Part shown: positions 1 through 7,600 of the stretch, in pieces
Layout of the letters: every line of letters begins with the position of its first letter
How positions within the stretch are numbered: position 1 is the first letter of the stretch
From: CAYZMH01 sp964479445
Lineage (GTDB): Bacteria > Bacteroidota > Bacteroidia > Bacteroidales > GCA-2748055
Length of the DNA stretch: 9,346 nt
Direction: 5' to 3'
NCBI GenBank assembly: GCA_964479445.1
Contig: CAYZMH010000104.1
Coordinates: 1 to 9,346 of the forward strand
Notes under the pieces: model-generated
The model's input: only the letters and a program-made list of their open reading frames with translations
The model's database searches: none
Told to the model about the DNA's origin: nothing
Translations under genes and position numbers: made by a program

Positions 1-1042
1 GGGGGAGCGTATCCCGTTTCATGGTACTGAACCTTAGCTGGCGGTCACTTTTTGCCATCTCTTCCATGGATTCATTCATCATATTCCCGAGGAAAAACTG
101 GGGATATACGAAATGATCGCAGGAGTAGACATCACCGTTGTGTTCCATTACCAGTGCATCACCACAGGTCTGGCGCATCGCACAGAGCGAAGGGGATTCC
201 CCGGCGTAGGGGGCCAGAGTATTGTCAAAATAATTGACAAATACACTGCCTACGTCAATCCTTACCCACTCCTCGAAAATTTTAACCAGGAATTTTCCCC
301 AATCCTCAGGCTCCACACTCTCCTCGGTAACCCAGGTATCCTCTTTGTAATCATTTGCCACCAGCTTCAGTTTTACATCAGGATTTACAGCCTCACGCTC
401 CACGATAGGGATAAATTGCATGAAGCTGCTGCCGATATCCTTTAGAAAATGATACACCCGCAGGGGAACTCTGGCATTGCGGTCATTGACCACCGTCAGG
501 GTGTTGAATTCCACCCCGTGTTTGTGGAAGAGACGCACACTCTCCATAACCCGATTGAACGATCCCTTCCCTGAAGCAAAGGTGCGGTAATGATCATGTA
601 CTTCCCGCGGACCGTCAACCGATAACCCGATCAGGAAGTCGTTGGCAGCAAATAGCTCGCTCCAGTTGTCATCGATCAGGGTGCCGTTGGTTTGAAGTGC
701 ATTGCTGATTTTCCTGCCATCGGAGTGTTTTTCCTGGAGGGCAAGCACCTCCTTAAAAAAATCAATTCCTAAAAGAGTAGGTTCTCCCCCCTGCCAGGAG
801 AAGAGAAGCTCCTCCCCGGGTTGCGACTGGATATAATCTCGGATGAATTTTTCAAGCACCTCCTCCTTCATCCTGAATTGCGCGGGTTCGTTCTTCTTCC
901 CTTCATAAATATTCGCTTTCTCCAGGTAATAACAATATTCGCAGTTGAGGTTGCATACCGGACCAAAGGGCTTAACCATCATCTGGAAAGCCCGCTTCAT
1001 ATGCATCCGGTCATGTGCAGTAAGGAAATTAAGCTCTGGCAT
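1..1042 (-). CDS. Anaerobic sulfatase-maturating enzyme (radical SAM/SPASM), 3' end cut by window
   Basis: The minus strand reads without a stop from ATG at 1042 to the window edge, 347 residues. The family converts the active-site Cys or Ser of sulfatases to formylglycine, using S-adenosylmethionine and three [4Fe-4S] clusters, in the cytoplasm before export. Visible are the radical SAM cluster motif CNLNCEYC (C30, C34, C37), GGEP at 85-88, and the start of the SPASM region with C287, C293 and C308. These spacings of 6 and 15 match C255, C261 and C276 of the Clostridium perfringens enzyme. D309 follows C308, matching that enzyme's proposed catalytic base Asp277. The final CX2CX5CX3C group should lie just outside the window. 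The start is supported by GAGGAG 8 bases upstream. No sulfatase is adjacent within the window. Bacteroides homologues are often labelled chuR. A maturase of another SPASM subfamily is possible but less likely. Confidence 0.9.
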   Translation of the reverse strand, partial: MPELNFLTAHDRMHMKRAFQMMVKPFGPVCNLNCEYCYYLEKANIYEGKKNEPAQFRMKEEVLEKFIRDYIQSQPGEELLFSWQGGEPTLLGIDFFKEVLALQEKHSDGRKISNALQTNGTLIDDNWSELFAANDFLIGLSVDGPREVHDHYRTFASGKGSFNRVMESVRLFHKHGVEFNTLTVVNDRNARVPLRVYHFLKDIGSSFMQFIPIVEREAVNPDVKLKLVANDYKEDTWVTEESVEPEDWGKFLVKIFEEWVRIDVGSVFVNYFDNTLAPYAGESPSLCAMRQTCGDALVMEHNGDVYSCDHFVYPQFFLGNMMNESMEEMAKSDRQLRFSTMKRDTLP

Positions 1043-1050
1043 ATCATTCG

Positions 1051-1058
1051 CTCCTCTT
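1051..1058 (-). promoter_or_regulatory. Ribosome binding site of the sulfatase maturase
   Basis: AAGAGGAG on the minus strand lies 8 bases before the ATG at 1042 and decides this start. Another ATG, at 1047-1045, is out of frame. The site begins two bases beyond the 3' foot of the inverted repeat at 1060-1099, so folding of the leader could affect access to it (inference). Confidence 0.6.
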
Positions 1059-1059
1059 C

Positions 1060-1120
1060 ATTTCACACCCGGACCAAAAATACTATTTTTTGGTGAAATC
1101 GCTATCCCCTCCCCGGTGTG
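1060..1120 (-). other. Bulged inverted repeat with a competing stem in the maturase leader
   Basis: In plus-strand coordinates, ATTTCA (1060-1065) pairs with TGAAAT (1094-1099), and CCAAAAA (1074-1080) pairs with TTTTTGG (1087-1093). That gives 13 base pairs, a six-base loop and a one-sided eight-base bulge at 1066-1073. Part of the bulge and the outer arm, CACACCcGG (1064-1072), can instead pair with CCGGTGTG (1113-1120), so the two folds exclude each other. The element lies directly upstream of the maturase ribosome binding site and overlaps a possible -7 element. It could be an operator, a leader fold or chance. No T-run placement makes it a clear terminator. Confidence 0.4.
1075..1082 (-). 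promoter_or_regulatory. Candidate Bacteroidota -7 element for the maturase
   Basis: TATTTTTG on the minus strand is a full match to TAnnTTTG and lies about 33 bases before the ATG, implying a leader of about 25 bases. No TTG is found 18-21 bases upstream, and the region is rich in A and T runs, so a chance match is quite possible. Confidence 0.35.
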
Positions 1121-1208
1121 GAATTACTCACGCTGATGATCGAACATCGCTAATTGGCATAAGATTTGTATTTTTATACACTGGACAAACAATGGTTATA
1201 AAACCGGA

Positions 1209-1214
1209 AAGGAG
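1209..1214 (+). promoter_or_regulatory. Ribosome binding site of the DUF4251 gene
   Basis: AAGGAG ends 8 bases before the ATG at 1223 and fixes the start. It is the strongest Shine-Dalgarno match in the window; purL, sodB and the acyl-CoA ligase have none. A promoter for this gene was not identified with confidence: TTG at 1154 followed by TACACTGG at 1177 is only a partial match to the phylum pattern. Confidence 0.6.
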
Positions 1215-1222
1215 ATTATATT

Positions 1223-1792
1223 ATGAAACGGATATTCATTGTTTTATTTGCCATGGCTTTTATAATCCCTGCCTGGGGACAGGAAGAGGGGGAATTGAGC
1301 AGGCGAGAAAAACGCAAATTAGAGCGTCAGGAACGCAAAGCCCGGATGGAAGAGGAACGTGAAAAAACTGCCAAACTAGTGGAATATATGGCCGAAAATC
1401 AACAGTTTGTGCTTGAAGCAAACATGTTGTTTGATAAATACGGTCAGAGTTTCAACGTGAGTCCGAACATAAATTTTGTGGCCCTTGATTCGCTGGAGGG
1501 AGTGATTCAGATCGGCAGCAATAGGTATATTGGTTCCAACGGTGTAGGCGGTGTAACCCTGGAAGGCTCCATCAGCAGATATGAGTTCGAGGAGAACGAA
1601 AAAAAGGGATATTACAGCATCTCCTATGCCCTGAATACAGCAGTAGGAACTTATGACATATTCATGACGATGAATAAAAACGGGAATGCAGATGCCACTG
1701 TACGAGGCAATTTCGGCGGATCCATCCGGTATTCGGGAGACGTGGAACATCCCTCGGCTTCCCGGGTTTACAAAGGAATGTCCCTCTACTGA
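1223..1792 (+). CDS. Secreted DUF4251 family protein
   Basis: This 189-residue protein starts with a clear signal peptide: KR at 2-3, a hydrophobic core at 4-16, then PAWG before Q20, giving likely signal peptidase I cleavage after G19. No lipobox cysteine is present, so it is probably a soluble periplasmic protein. Residues 24-52 are highly charged (RREKRKLERQERK and following) and probably helical. The DUF4251 domain covers about 55-189, recognised from the pattern FVLEAN, NFVALD, VIQIGS, NGVGGVT (106-112), the G-S-I block and the C-terminal VYKG. The function of the family is not established, and I propose none. It is complete, with a well-placed ribosome binding site and its own terminator, so it appears to be a single-gene transcript divergent from the sulfatase maturase. 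Family assignment is from memory of the domain pattern. Confidence 0.85.
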   Translation: MKRIFIVLFAMAFIIPAWGQEEGELSRREKRKLERQERKARMEEEREKTAKLVEYMAENQQFVLEANMLFDKYGQSFNVSPNINFVALDSLEGVIQIGSNRYIGSNGVGGVTLEGSISRYEFEENEKKGYYSISYALNTAVGTYDIFMTMNKNGNADATVRGNFGGSIRYSGDVEHPSASRVYKGMSLY

Positions 1793-1811
1793 CCCCGGGG
1801 AAAAGAATTTT

Positions 1812-1850
1812 AAAAGGCAGCATCGAGCCAGGTTCGTTGCTGCCTTTTTT
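1812..1850 (+). terminator. Intrinsic terminator between convergent genes, probably bidirectional
   Basis: GGCAGCA (1816-1822) pairs with TGCTGCC (1838-1844). The pairing extends outward through AAAA/TTTT and inward by CGA/TCG after a single mismatch. Six T follow on the plus strand, 20 bases after the DUF4251 stop. On the minus strand the hairpin is followed by TTTTAAAATT, so it may also end the acyl-CoA ligase transcript, whose stop is at 1863. Confidence 0.85.
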
Positions 1851-1862
1851 GTGCCAGATCTG

Positions 1863-3533
1863 CTATTTTTTCAGATCCTCCAGTGAATAGAGGAATCGCT
1901 TGATGCTTCTCTTGGGAGTCTTTTCAAACTCGCTTTCATGGATATGAATACGGAAGATGTTTTCATATCCTTTCAACTCCTGGTTGATCATCTTCCTGTT
2001 CTCTTCCATCACCTCCTTCAATCGGTCTTTTACCCCGTCTGCTTCCGCTGCATCCATGTCGGGATGCACCAGAACCTCCAGTTTGTGATTCTCGTTCATC
2101 AGAACAACGGTCTCGGCAATGTAAGGCAGGTTATTGAGACGCGCTTCAATCTCCTCGGGATAGATGTTCTGTCCGGATGGACCCAGCAGCATGCTCTTGC
2201 TTCTTCCTTTGATGTAAACATATCCCTCGCTGTCGGTGACACCCAGGTCCCCTGTATGAAGCCAGCCCTCCTCGTCAATGGCATTGCGGGTTGCCTCTTC
2301 ATTTTTATAATACCCTTCCATCAGGTTTTCCCCGCGGACCAGGATCTCTCCGACTTCGCGATAGGGATCACCGGAGTCTATACGCAATTCCATCACATCA
2401 AGAATTATGCCCGCCGATCCCTTCCGGCTTGTACGATACCCGTCATACGAGATCAATGGTCCGCACTCGGTCATACCATAGCCGATGGTAAACGGGAACC
2501 TGATCTTCCGGTAGAATGCTTCCACTTCTGCGCTGAGCGGAGCTCCTCCCAGTACAATTTCACGAAATCTTCCGCCGAACGATTTGATCAGCTTTTTGCG
2601 GATAACCCCGTAGAGGATGTTCCGGATGCCGGGTACAGCCAGCAGGACCTTCATCGGTCCTTTACTGATCGTAGGCAGCAGGCGTTTTTTGTACATCTTT
2701 TCCAGAAATAGCGGGATGAACATCACCAGGTGCGGCTTTACTTCATCAAACGCCTTTAAGAGCAACGGGGTAGCCGGAATCTTACCCAGGATGGTAATAT
2801 GCACCCCCACGGTTAGCGGGAAAAGAAAATCAAATGCATTGGCATAGCAGTGAGCCAGGGGCAGTACGGTGATCATTTTTTCACCGGGATTCAGCTCAAT
2901 CGATCGCTGGGCATAGGTAACGTTGCCGGCCAGGCTGTTGGCTGATAAAACAACTCCTTTACTAAACCCGGTGGTTCCCGAGGTGTAGTTGATCTCTACC
3001 ACCTCCTTGTTATCCACCCTGGCATAATCGATATGCTCACGGGTAAATCCGTCCGGGTATTTCTCCCGGAACAGCTCCTCCATCCGGTCGTGTGCCTGCC
3101 GGACCTGGTCGGAGGGATTTGCAGAGAGTACTGAAAAATCATCCACTGCAAAAATAGCATTTACTGCCGGCATACTCTCTTCTGAGAGCGTATCCATCAA
3201 TTGCTTATCCACAAACAGGATAACTGAATCCGAATGATTCACGATATTGTGCACCTCCTCGGGTTTAAAATCGGGAAGGATGGGTACCACGATGGCTCCA
3301 TGGGTTATTACTGAAAGAAATGATGTGCACCACCGGGCTGAGTTTCTGCCAAAAACAGCAATTTTATCTCCTTTCTGGACATTCAGTTGCTCTAAAAGAA
3401 TATGGAGCCTGGCGATCTGGGCTGCCATCTCTCCATAGGTAAATGTGTCTCCGTGATAATCGGAAACAGCTGGTAAATCCCAGTTTTTAGCAAAACTTTC
3501 GGCATATAACTGGATGAAATTCTCCTTGATCAT
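1863..3533 (-). CDS. AMP-dependent long-chain fatty acyl-CoA synthetase-like ligase
   Basis: This complete 556-residue ANL-superfamily enzyme should activate a carboxylic acid with ATP to an acyl-adenylate and transfer it to CoA. All core motifs are present: the phosphate loop YTSGTTGFSKG (183-193), GYGMTE (351-356), GWLHTGDLG (423-431, with ribose-binding D429), the hinge region GRSK (443-446), SGQNIYPEEIE (453-463), and the C-terminal TPKRSIKR, whose K545 aligns with the adenylation lysine. Length and the SGQNIYPEEIE block fit cytoplasmic fatty acyl-CoA ligases. Exact chain length cannot be read from sequence, and loading of an acyl carrier protein is an alternative. No Shine-Dalgarno precedes the ATG at 3533. 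The gene lies 169 bases downstream of sodB but is separated from it by a strong terminator, so it is probably transcribed alone. Confidence 0.9.
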   Translation of the reverse strand: MIKENFIQLYAESFAKNWDLPAVSDYHGDTFTYGEMAAQIARLHILLEQLNVQKGDKIAVFGRNSARWCTSFLSVITHGAIVVPILPDFKPEEVHNIVNHSDSVILFVDKQLMDTLSEESMPAVNAIFAVDDFSVLSANPSDQVRQAHDRMEELFREKYPDGFTREHIDYARVDNKEVVEINYTSGTTGFSKGVVLSANSLAGNVTYAQRSIELNPGEKMITVLPLAHCYANAFDFLFPLTVGVHITILGKIPATPLLLKAFDEVKPHLVMFIPLFLEKMYKKRLLPTISKGPMKVLLAVPGIRNILYGVIRKKLIKSFGGRFREIVLGGAPLSAEVEAFYRKIRFPFTIGYGMTECGPLISYDGYRTSRKGSAGIILDVMELRIDSGDPYREVGEILVRGENLMEGYYKNEEATRNAIDEEGWLHTGDLGVTDSEGYVYIKGRSKSMLLGPSGQNIYPEEIEARLNNLPYIAETVVLMNENHKLEVLVHPDMDAAEADGVKDRLKEVMEENRKMINQELKGYENIFRIHIHESEFEKTPKRSIKRFLYSLEDLKK

Positions 3534-3557
3534 GGATGTTGACGTTTAGATTTGGCT

Positions 3558-3587
3558 TAAAGATAAAAATTCCGTGTAAGGATCCAT
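3558..3587 (-). promoter_or_regulatory. Candidate Bacteroidota promoter for the acyl-CoA ligase
   Basis: On the minus strand ATG (3587-3585) is followed by 19 bases and TATCTTTA (3565-3558). This differs from TTG-N19-TAnnTTTG at one position in each box. It would start transcription about 18 bases before the ligase ATG. Confidence 0.4.
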
Positions 3588-3650
3588 TGTTTCTTATGAA
3601 AATTTGAAAAAAGAACATCTGCAATCGATTATCCGTCAATAATTTTATAC

Positions 3651-3679
3651 AAAAAAACCCGGACTGTTTTTGTCCGGGT
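3651..3679 (-). terminator. Strong intrinsic terminator after sodB
   Basis: On the minus strand ACCCGGAC and GTCCGGGT form a perfect 8-base-pair stem around the seven-base loop AAAAACA, followed directly by a run of T. It begins 24 bases after the sodB stop. A weaker hairpin (CAGG/CCTG, 3687-3700) followed by five T precedes it, so the two may act in tandem. Confidence 0.92.
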
Positions 3680-3702
3680 CGAAAAACAGGACATCGCCTG
3701 CC

Positions 3703-4281
3703 CTATTCCGTTAATCTCTTTTCAATCACCTCCCAGTCGACGATCTTCCAGAATTCAGAGAGGTAATCGGGACGCCTGTTCTGGTAATCCAGGTAATAGG
3801 CGTGTTCCCACACATCTGCGGTCAGCAGGGGTTTCAACCCTTCCCGCAACGGGTTACCGGCGTTGGATTCCTGGACCAGCTTCAGTTTGGTTCCATCCTG
3901 AACCAACCAGGCCCATCCAGAACCAAACAGGGTAGTTGCGGCCTTTTCAAATTCCTCTTTGAACTGTTCAAGCGAACCAAAATAGGTGTCAATCATTTCA
4001 CCCAGCTCGCCTCCCGGTCGATCCTTCGGATCGGGGGAGAAGCTGTGAAAATAGAACGTGTGATTCCATACCTGGGCTCCGTTATTAAAAATACCTCCAT
4101 CGGCTTCTTTGATTATAGTCTCCAGGTCAGCATTTTCAAATCGTGTTCCGGGTATGAGCCCGTTCAGTTTATTGACATATGCCTGGTGGTGTTTCCCGTA
4201 ATGAAAATCAAGAGTCCGGTTACTTATCACCGGTTCCAGGGCATCTTGAGGGTACGGTAAATCTGGTAATTCAAATTTCAT
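3703..4281 (-). CDS. sodB: Superoxide dismutase, iron type
   Basis: This complete 192-residue Fe/Mn superoxide dismutase converts superoxide to oxygen and hydrogen peroxide in the cytoplasm. The four metal ligands are H27, H74, D156 and H160 (in DVWEHAYY). The second-sphere H31 and gateway Y35 lie in GKHHQAY. Q70 in NNGAQVWNH and the SNAGNPL segment resemble iron enzymes such as E. coli SodB rather than manganese enzymes. Some Bacteroidota homologues accept either metal, so strict iron use is inferred. No signal peptide is seen. The gene has its own promoter candidate (4306-4335) and terminator (3651-3679) and should be a single-gene unit. It is divergent from purL. The ATG at 4281 gives the family's usual N-terminus and has no Shine-Dalgarno upstream. 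Confidence 0.97.
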   Translation of the reverse strand: MKFELPDLPYPQDALEPVISNRTLDFHYGKHHQAYVNKLNGLIPGTRFENADLETIIKEADGGIFNNGAQVWNHTFYFHSFSPDPKDRPGGELGEMIDTYFGSLEQFKEEFEKAATTLFGSGWAWLVQDGTKLKLVQESNAGNPLREGLKPLLTADVWEHAYYLDYQNRRPDYLSEFWKIVDWEVIEKRLTE

Positions 4282-4305
4282 AGCAGCTATTTTTTAGTGG
4301 TGTTA

Positions 4306-4335
4306 CAAACAGATCAAATGTTAAAAATTTAACAA
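4306..4335 (-). promoter_or_regulatory. sodB: Candidate Bacteroidota promoter for sodB
   Basis: On the minus strand TTG (4335-4333) is followed by exactly 19 bases and TCTGTTTG (4313-4306). This matches TTG-N19-TAnnTTTG with one mismatch, A to C at the second base of the -7 box. Transcription would start about 20 bases before the sodB ATG at 4281. It is the best two-box promoter match in the window. Confidence 0.55.
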
Positions 4336-4544
4336 CTCAGAAGCTTTTTTGTTGACAGGAAAGCTATTTGTTCCGATCACGGGATGCAAGGTCAGTCTGA
4401 AAAACCGGAGATTAAAGCTGGCGGCAGCCTGTTGCCTGGAATCCTGAATTCGCAGACTACAGGTTAAGCCATCTTTTCCCTGCAATTTCAGCCTCATCCT
4501 TAAATGAACCTGGAAGAATGGGCTCGCAGGATTCAGGGAAATCT
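4336..4544 (+). other. Divergent spacer between sodB and purL with no recognised gene
   Basis: This is the central part of a 339-base gap. I see no tRNA, known riboswitch, transposon end or credible reading frame. A 27-codon frame at 4384-4467 has no ribosome binding site and no recognisable product. GAATCCTG (4439-4446) recurs inverted as CAGGATTC (4527-4534), too short and distant to interpret. It presumably holds control sites for sodB and purL. Confidence 0.5.
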
Positions 4545-4552
4545 TATCTTTG
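4545..4552 (+). promoter_or_regulatory. purL: Candidate -7 element for purL
   Basis: TATCTTTG is a perfect TAnnTTTG match and would give a leader of about 60 bases before the purL ATG. No TTG is found 18-21 bases upstream, so the -33 part is absent or degenerate. Confidence 0.45.
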
Positions 4553-4571
4553 CACCAGGTAATAAATTCTG

Positions 4572-4597
4572 TCCGGATTAACTTTTAACCATCCGGA
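4572..4597 (+). other. Hairpin in the purL leader
   Basis: TCCGGAT (4572-4578) and ATCCGGA (4591-4597) form a perfect seven-base-pair stem with a 12-base AT-rich loop, 23 bases before the purL ATG. No T-run follows directly, so it is not an ordinary attenuator terminator. It may protect the leader or bind a regulator (inference). Confidence 0.45.
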
Positions 4598-4620
4598 ACC
4601 CCACTAACTTTTATAGTACA

Positions 4621-7600
4621 ATGATCCATTTCTTTGCTGTCCGTCAACAACACATCATAGCCGTTGAACATGAAAAGACCCTTTCTTCCCCTTCCCTCGA
4701 ACGCCTGCAATGGGTACTGGGTGGTGCTGTAAGCATGGAGAAGAACCAACTGGAAGGTCAGTATGTCGGACCGCGTAAAGAGATGGTCACTCCCTGGAGC
4801 ACCAACGCCGTGGAAATCTGCCAGAATATGGGCATCCGGGGAATCACCCGCATGGAGGAGTTCGTGAAAACCCCCGGTGAGCAGGTGACCTATGACCCCA
4901 TGCTGCAGGCATTGTACCATGGACTGGACCAGGACCTTTTTACCATTGATCTCACCCCGGAGCCGGTCCGGACCATCGATAACATCGCTGCATATAACAA
5001 GAAAGAGGGACTGGCGCTCAGTGAAGAGGAGATTGCCTACCTGGAATCCCTCAGTAAGCGGTTAGGCAGGAAACTTACCGACAGCGAAGTATTCGGGTTT
5101 TCGCAGGTTAACTCAGAGCATTGCCGGCATAAAATCTTTAACGGACGATTTATCATCGACGGCAAAGAGCAGGAAAACTCGCTTTTTGAATGGATAAAAC
5201 GAACCACGAAAACCCACCCCAATGCCATTGTATCGGCTTATAAGGACAATTGTTCATTTGCACGAGGACCTGTCATTGAACAGTTTGCCCCCGACCGGCA
5301 GGATGAGTCGGGAACCTTTGAAACCCGCTACATTGAAACCGTACTGTCCCTGAAAGCGGAAACGCATAATTTCCCGACTACCGTTGAACCGTTCAATGGA
5401 GCTGCAACCGGTACGGGCGGGGAGATCCGGGACCGCATAGGGGGAGGCAAAGCAGCGATCCCCATGGCGGGAACCGCGGTTTATATGACCTCATACCCCC
5501 GGTTGGACGGCGGTCGGCCGTGGGAAAAAAAGATCCATGCCAGGAACTGGCTCTACCAGTCACCCGCTTCCATTCTGATCAAGGCGTCAAACGGAGCCAG
5601 CGATTTTGGCAATAAATTCGGGCAACCTCTAATTTGCGGAAGCGTTCTTACGTTTGAACACGAGGAGAATCAGAAAATGACCGGGTACGATAAGGTGATC
5701 ATGCTGGCCGGAGGCATTGGATTCGGTAAACTCAAAGATGTTCAGAAAGAGACTCCCCGCAAAGGGGACCTGGTTGTGCTTCTCGGGGGAGATAACTACC
5801 GGATCGGAATGGGAGGCGGTGCAGTCTCATCGGTTGCAACCGGCGAATATGACAATGCCATCGAGCTCAATGCCGTACAGCGTGCCAACCCGGAAATGCA
5901 AAAACGTGCCTACAATGCCATACGCGCCCTTTCCGAAGCAGAACACAATACCATTATCAGTATCCATGACCACGGTGCCGGAGGTCACCTGAACTGCCTG
6001 TCTGAACTCGTGGAAGAGACCGGGGGTGTGATCTGGCTGGATGCCCTGCCGGTAGGTGATCCAACCCTCTCTTTTAAAGAGCTGATCGGAAATGAATCCC
6101 AGGAAAGAATGGGACTGGTGATTCGCTCAAACGATGTGGATGAACTGAAGCGAATTGCAGGGCGTGAACGTGCGCCAATCTATATCATCGGTGAAATTAC
6201 CATGGATCACCGCCTTGTTTTTGAGAGCAAAAAGACCGGTGAAAAGCCCATCGACCTGGAACTGGCTGACATGTTTGGCAACCCTCCCCAGACTATCATG
6301 AACGATGTGACGGTCAGGGAAAAATATGATTCCCTGGAGACCGATACGGCACTCCTTTCAACGTATCTTGAAAACGTACTGAAGCTGGAAGCGGTGGCCT
6401 GTAAAGATTGGCTTACCAATAAGGTGGACCGCTCGGTAACGGGTAAGATCGCTAAACAGCAATGTGCCGGGGAACTGCAGCTTCCACTGAACAACCTGGG
6501 AGCTGTAGCACTGGATTACAGGGGTACGAAAGGGTACGCCACGGCAATCGGACATGCCCCCGCTGCCGGTCTGGTTGATCCGGCCGCCGGAAGCGTACGA
6601 TCCATAGCAGAAGCACTTACCAACCTGATCTGGGCCCCGATGCCTGACGGACTCACCAGTGTATCGCTCTCCGCAAACTGGATGTGGCCATGCAGGCACA
6701 GGGGCGAAGATGCCCGCCTCTATGAAGCTGCAAAAGCAGCAAGCGATTTCGCGGTTGAACTGGGTATTAATATCCCCACCGGTAAGGATTCCCTCTCCAT
6801 GACCCAGAAATATGAAGAGGAAGTGGTCTATGCACCCGGTACCGTGATCATTTCTGCCGCCGGGGAGGTAACTGACGTGCGCAAGATAGTCGAACCGGTG
6901 CTGGTCAATGATCCGGAATCCAGGCTCATTTACATCGACCTGGCCCTTGACGAATTCAGCCTGGGCGGCAGCTCCCTGGCTCAAACCCTGAACTATCTCG
7001 ATAAGGAAACTCCCACCGTGAAGGATCCATCCTATTTTAAAAAGACCTTCAACCTGGTCCAATCACTTATCGGGGAGGGGGAAATTATGGCAGGCCATGA
7101 TGTGTCGGCAGGCGGATTAATCACCACCCTGCTGGAAATGACCTTCACCAACCAGGCAGGAGGGATAGAAGCAGATATAACCGGAATTCATGATCATCCG
7201 GTGCGCGTGCTGTTCAGTGAAAAACCGGGTATTGTCATACAGGTGAAGGACGCTTTTTCCGTGGACGCCCTCCTGGAAAAAGAAAATATACGCCATTATG
7301 TGATCGGGAGACCCTCGGAAGAAAGAAAAATCACCCTCACTGTCGGGGACCTTACAGAGGTTTTCGACATTGATGCCCTGCGGAACACCTGGTTTGAAAC
7401 TTCGTACCTGCTGGATCAGAAGCAAACCGGGAACGACCTGGCCGGGGAACGCTTTGCGAATTATATGCATCACCGCCTGCAATTCTCCCTGGGTGCTTTC
7501 CAGGGTACATTCAAGGCCCTGGAGATTGATCCCGACCGGCATAAGCGCTCCGGTATCCCGGCTGCCATTATCCGGGAAAAAGGGGTCAACGGGGATCGTG

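Noticed and set aside
52..445. Two overlapping plus-strand frames near the window start
   Set aside because: They are antisense to the sulfatase maturase, which reads without a break through this region on the minus strand.
1938..2711. 257-codon open frame on the plus strand
   Set aside because: It lies antisense within the acyl-CoA ligase, whose frame carries every expected motif. Its translation resembles no family I know and has no ribosome binding site.
3651..3679. Perfect inverted repeat as a possible mobile element or attachment site
   Set aside because: A short loop, a T-run on the minus strand and its place just after sodB make it an ordinary intrinsic terminator.
4384..4467. 27-codon frame in the sodB-purL spacer
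   Set aside because: No ribosome binding site, no recognisable product and no terminator; such a frame is expected by chance.
4336..4620. Possible riboswitch or tRNA in the largest gap
   Set aside because: No cloverleaf, CCA end or known ligand-binding core could be found by reading both strands.
6358..7062. 234-codon open frame on the minus strand
   Set aside because: It is a shadow of purL, which is intact across this stretch; the translation has no recognisable domain.
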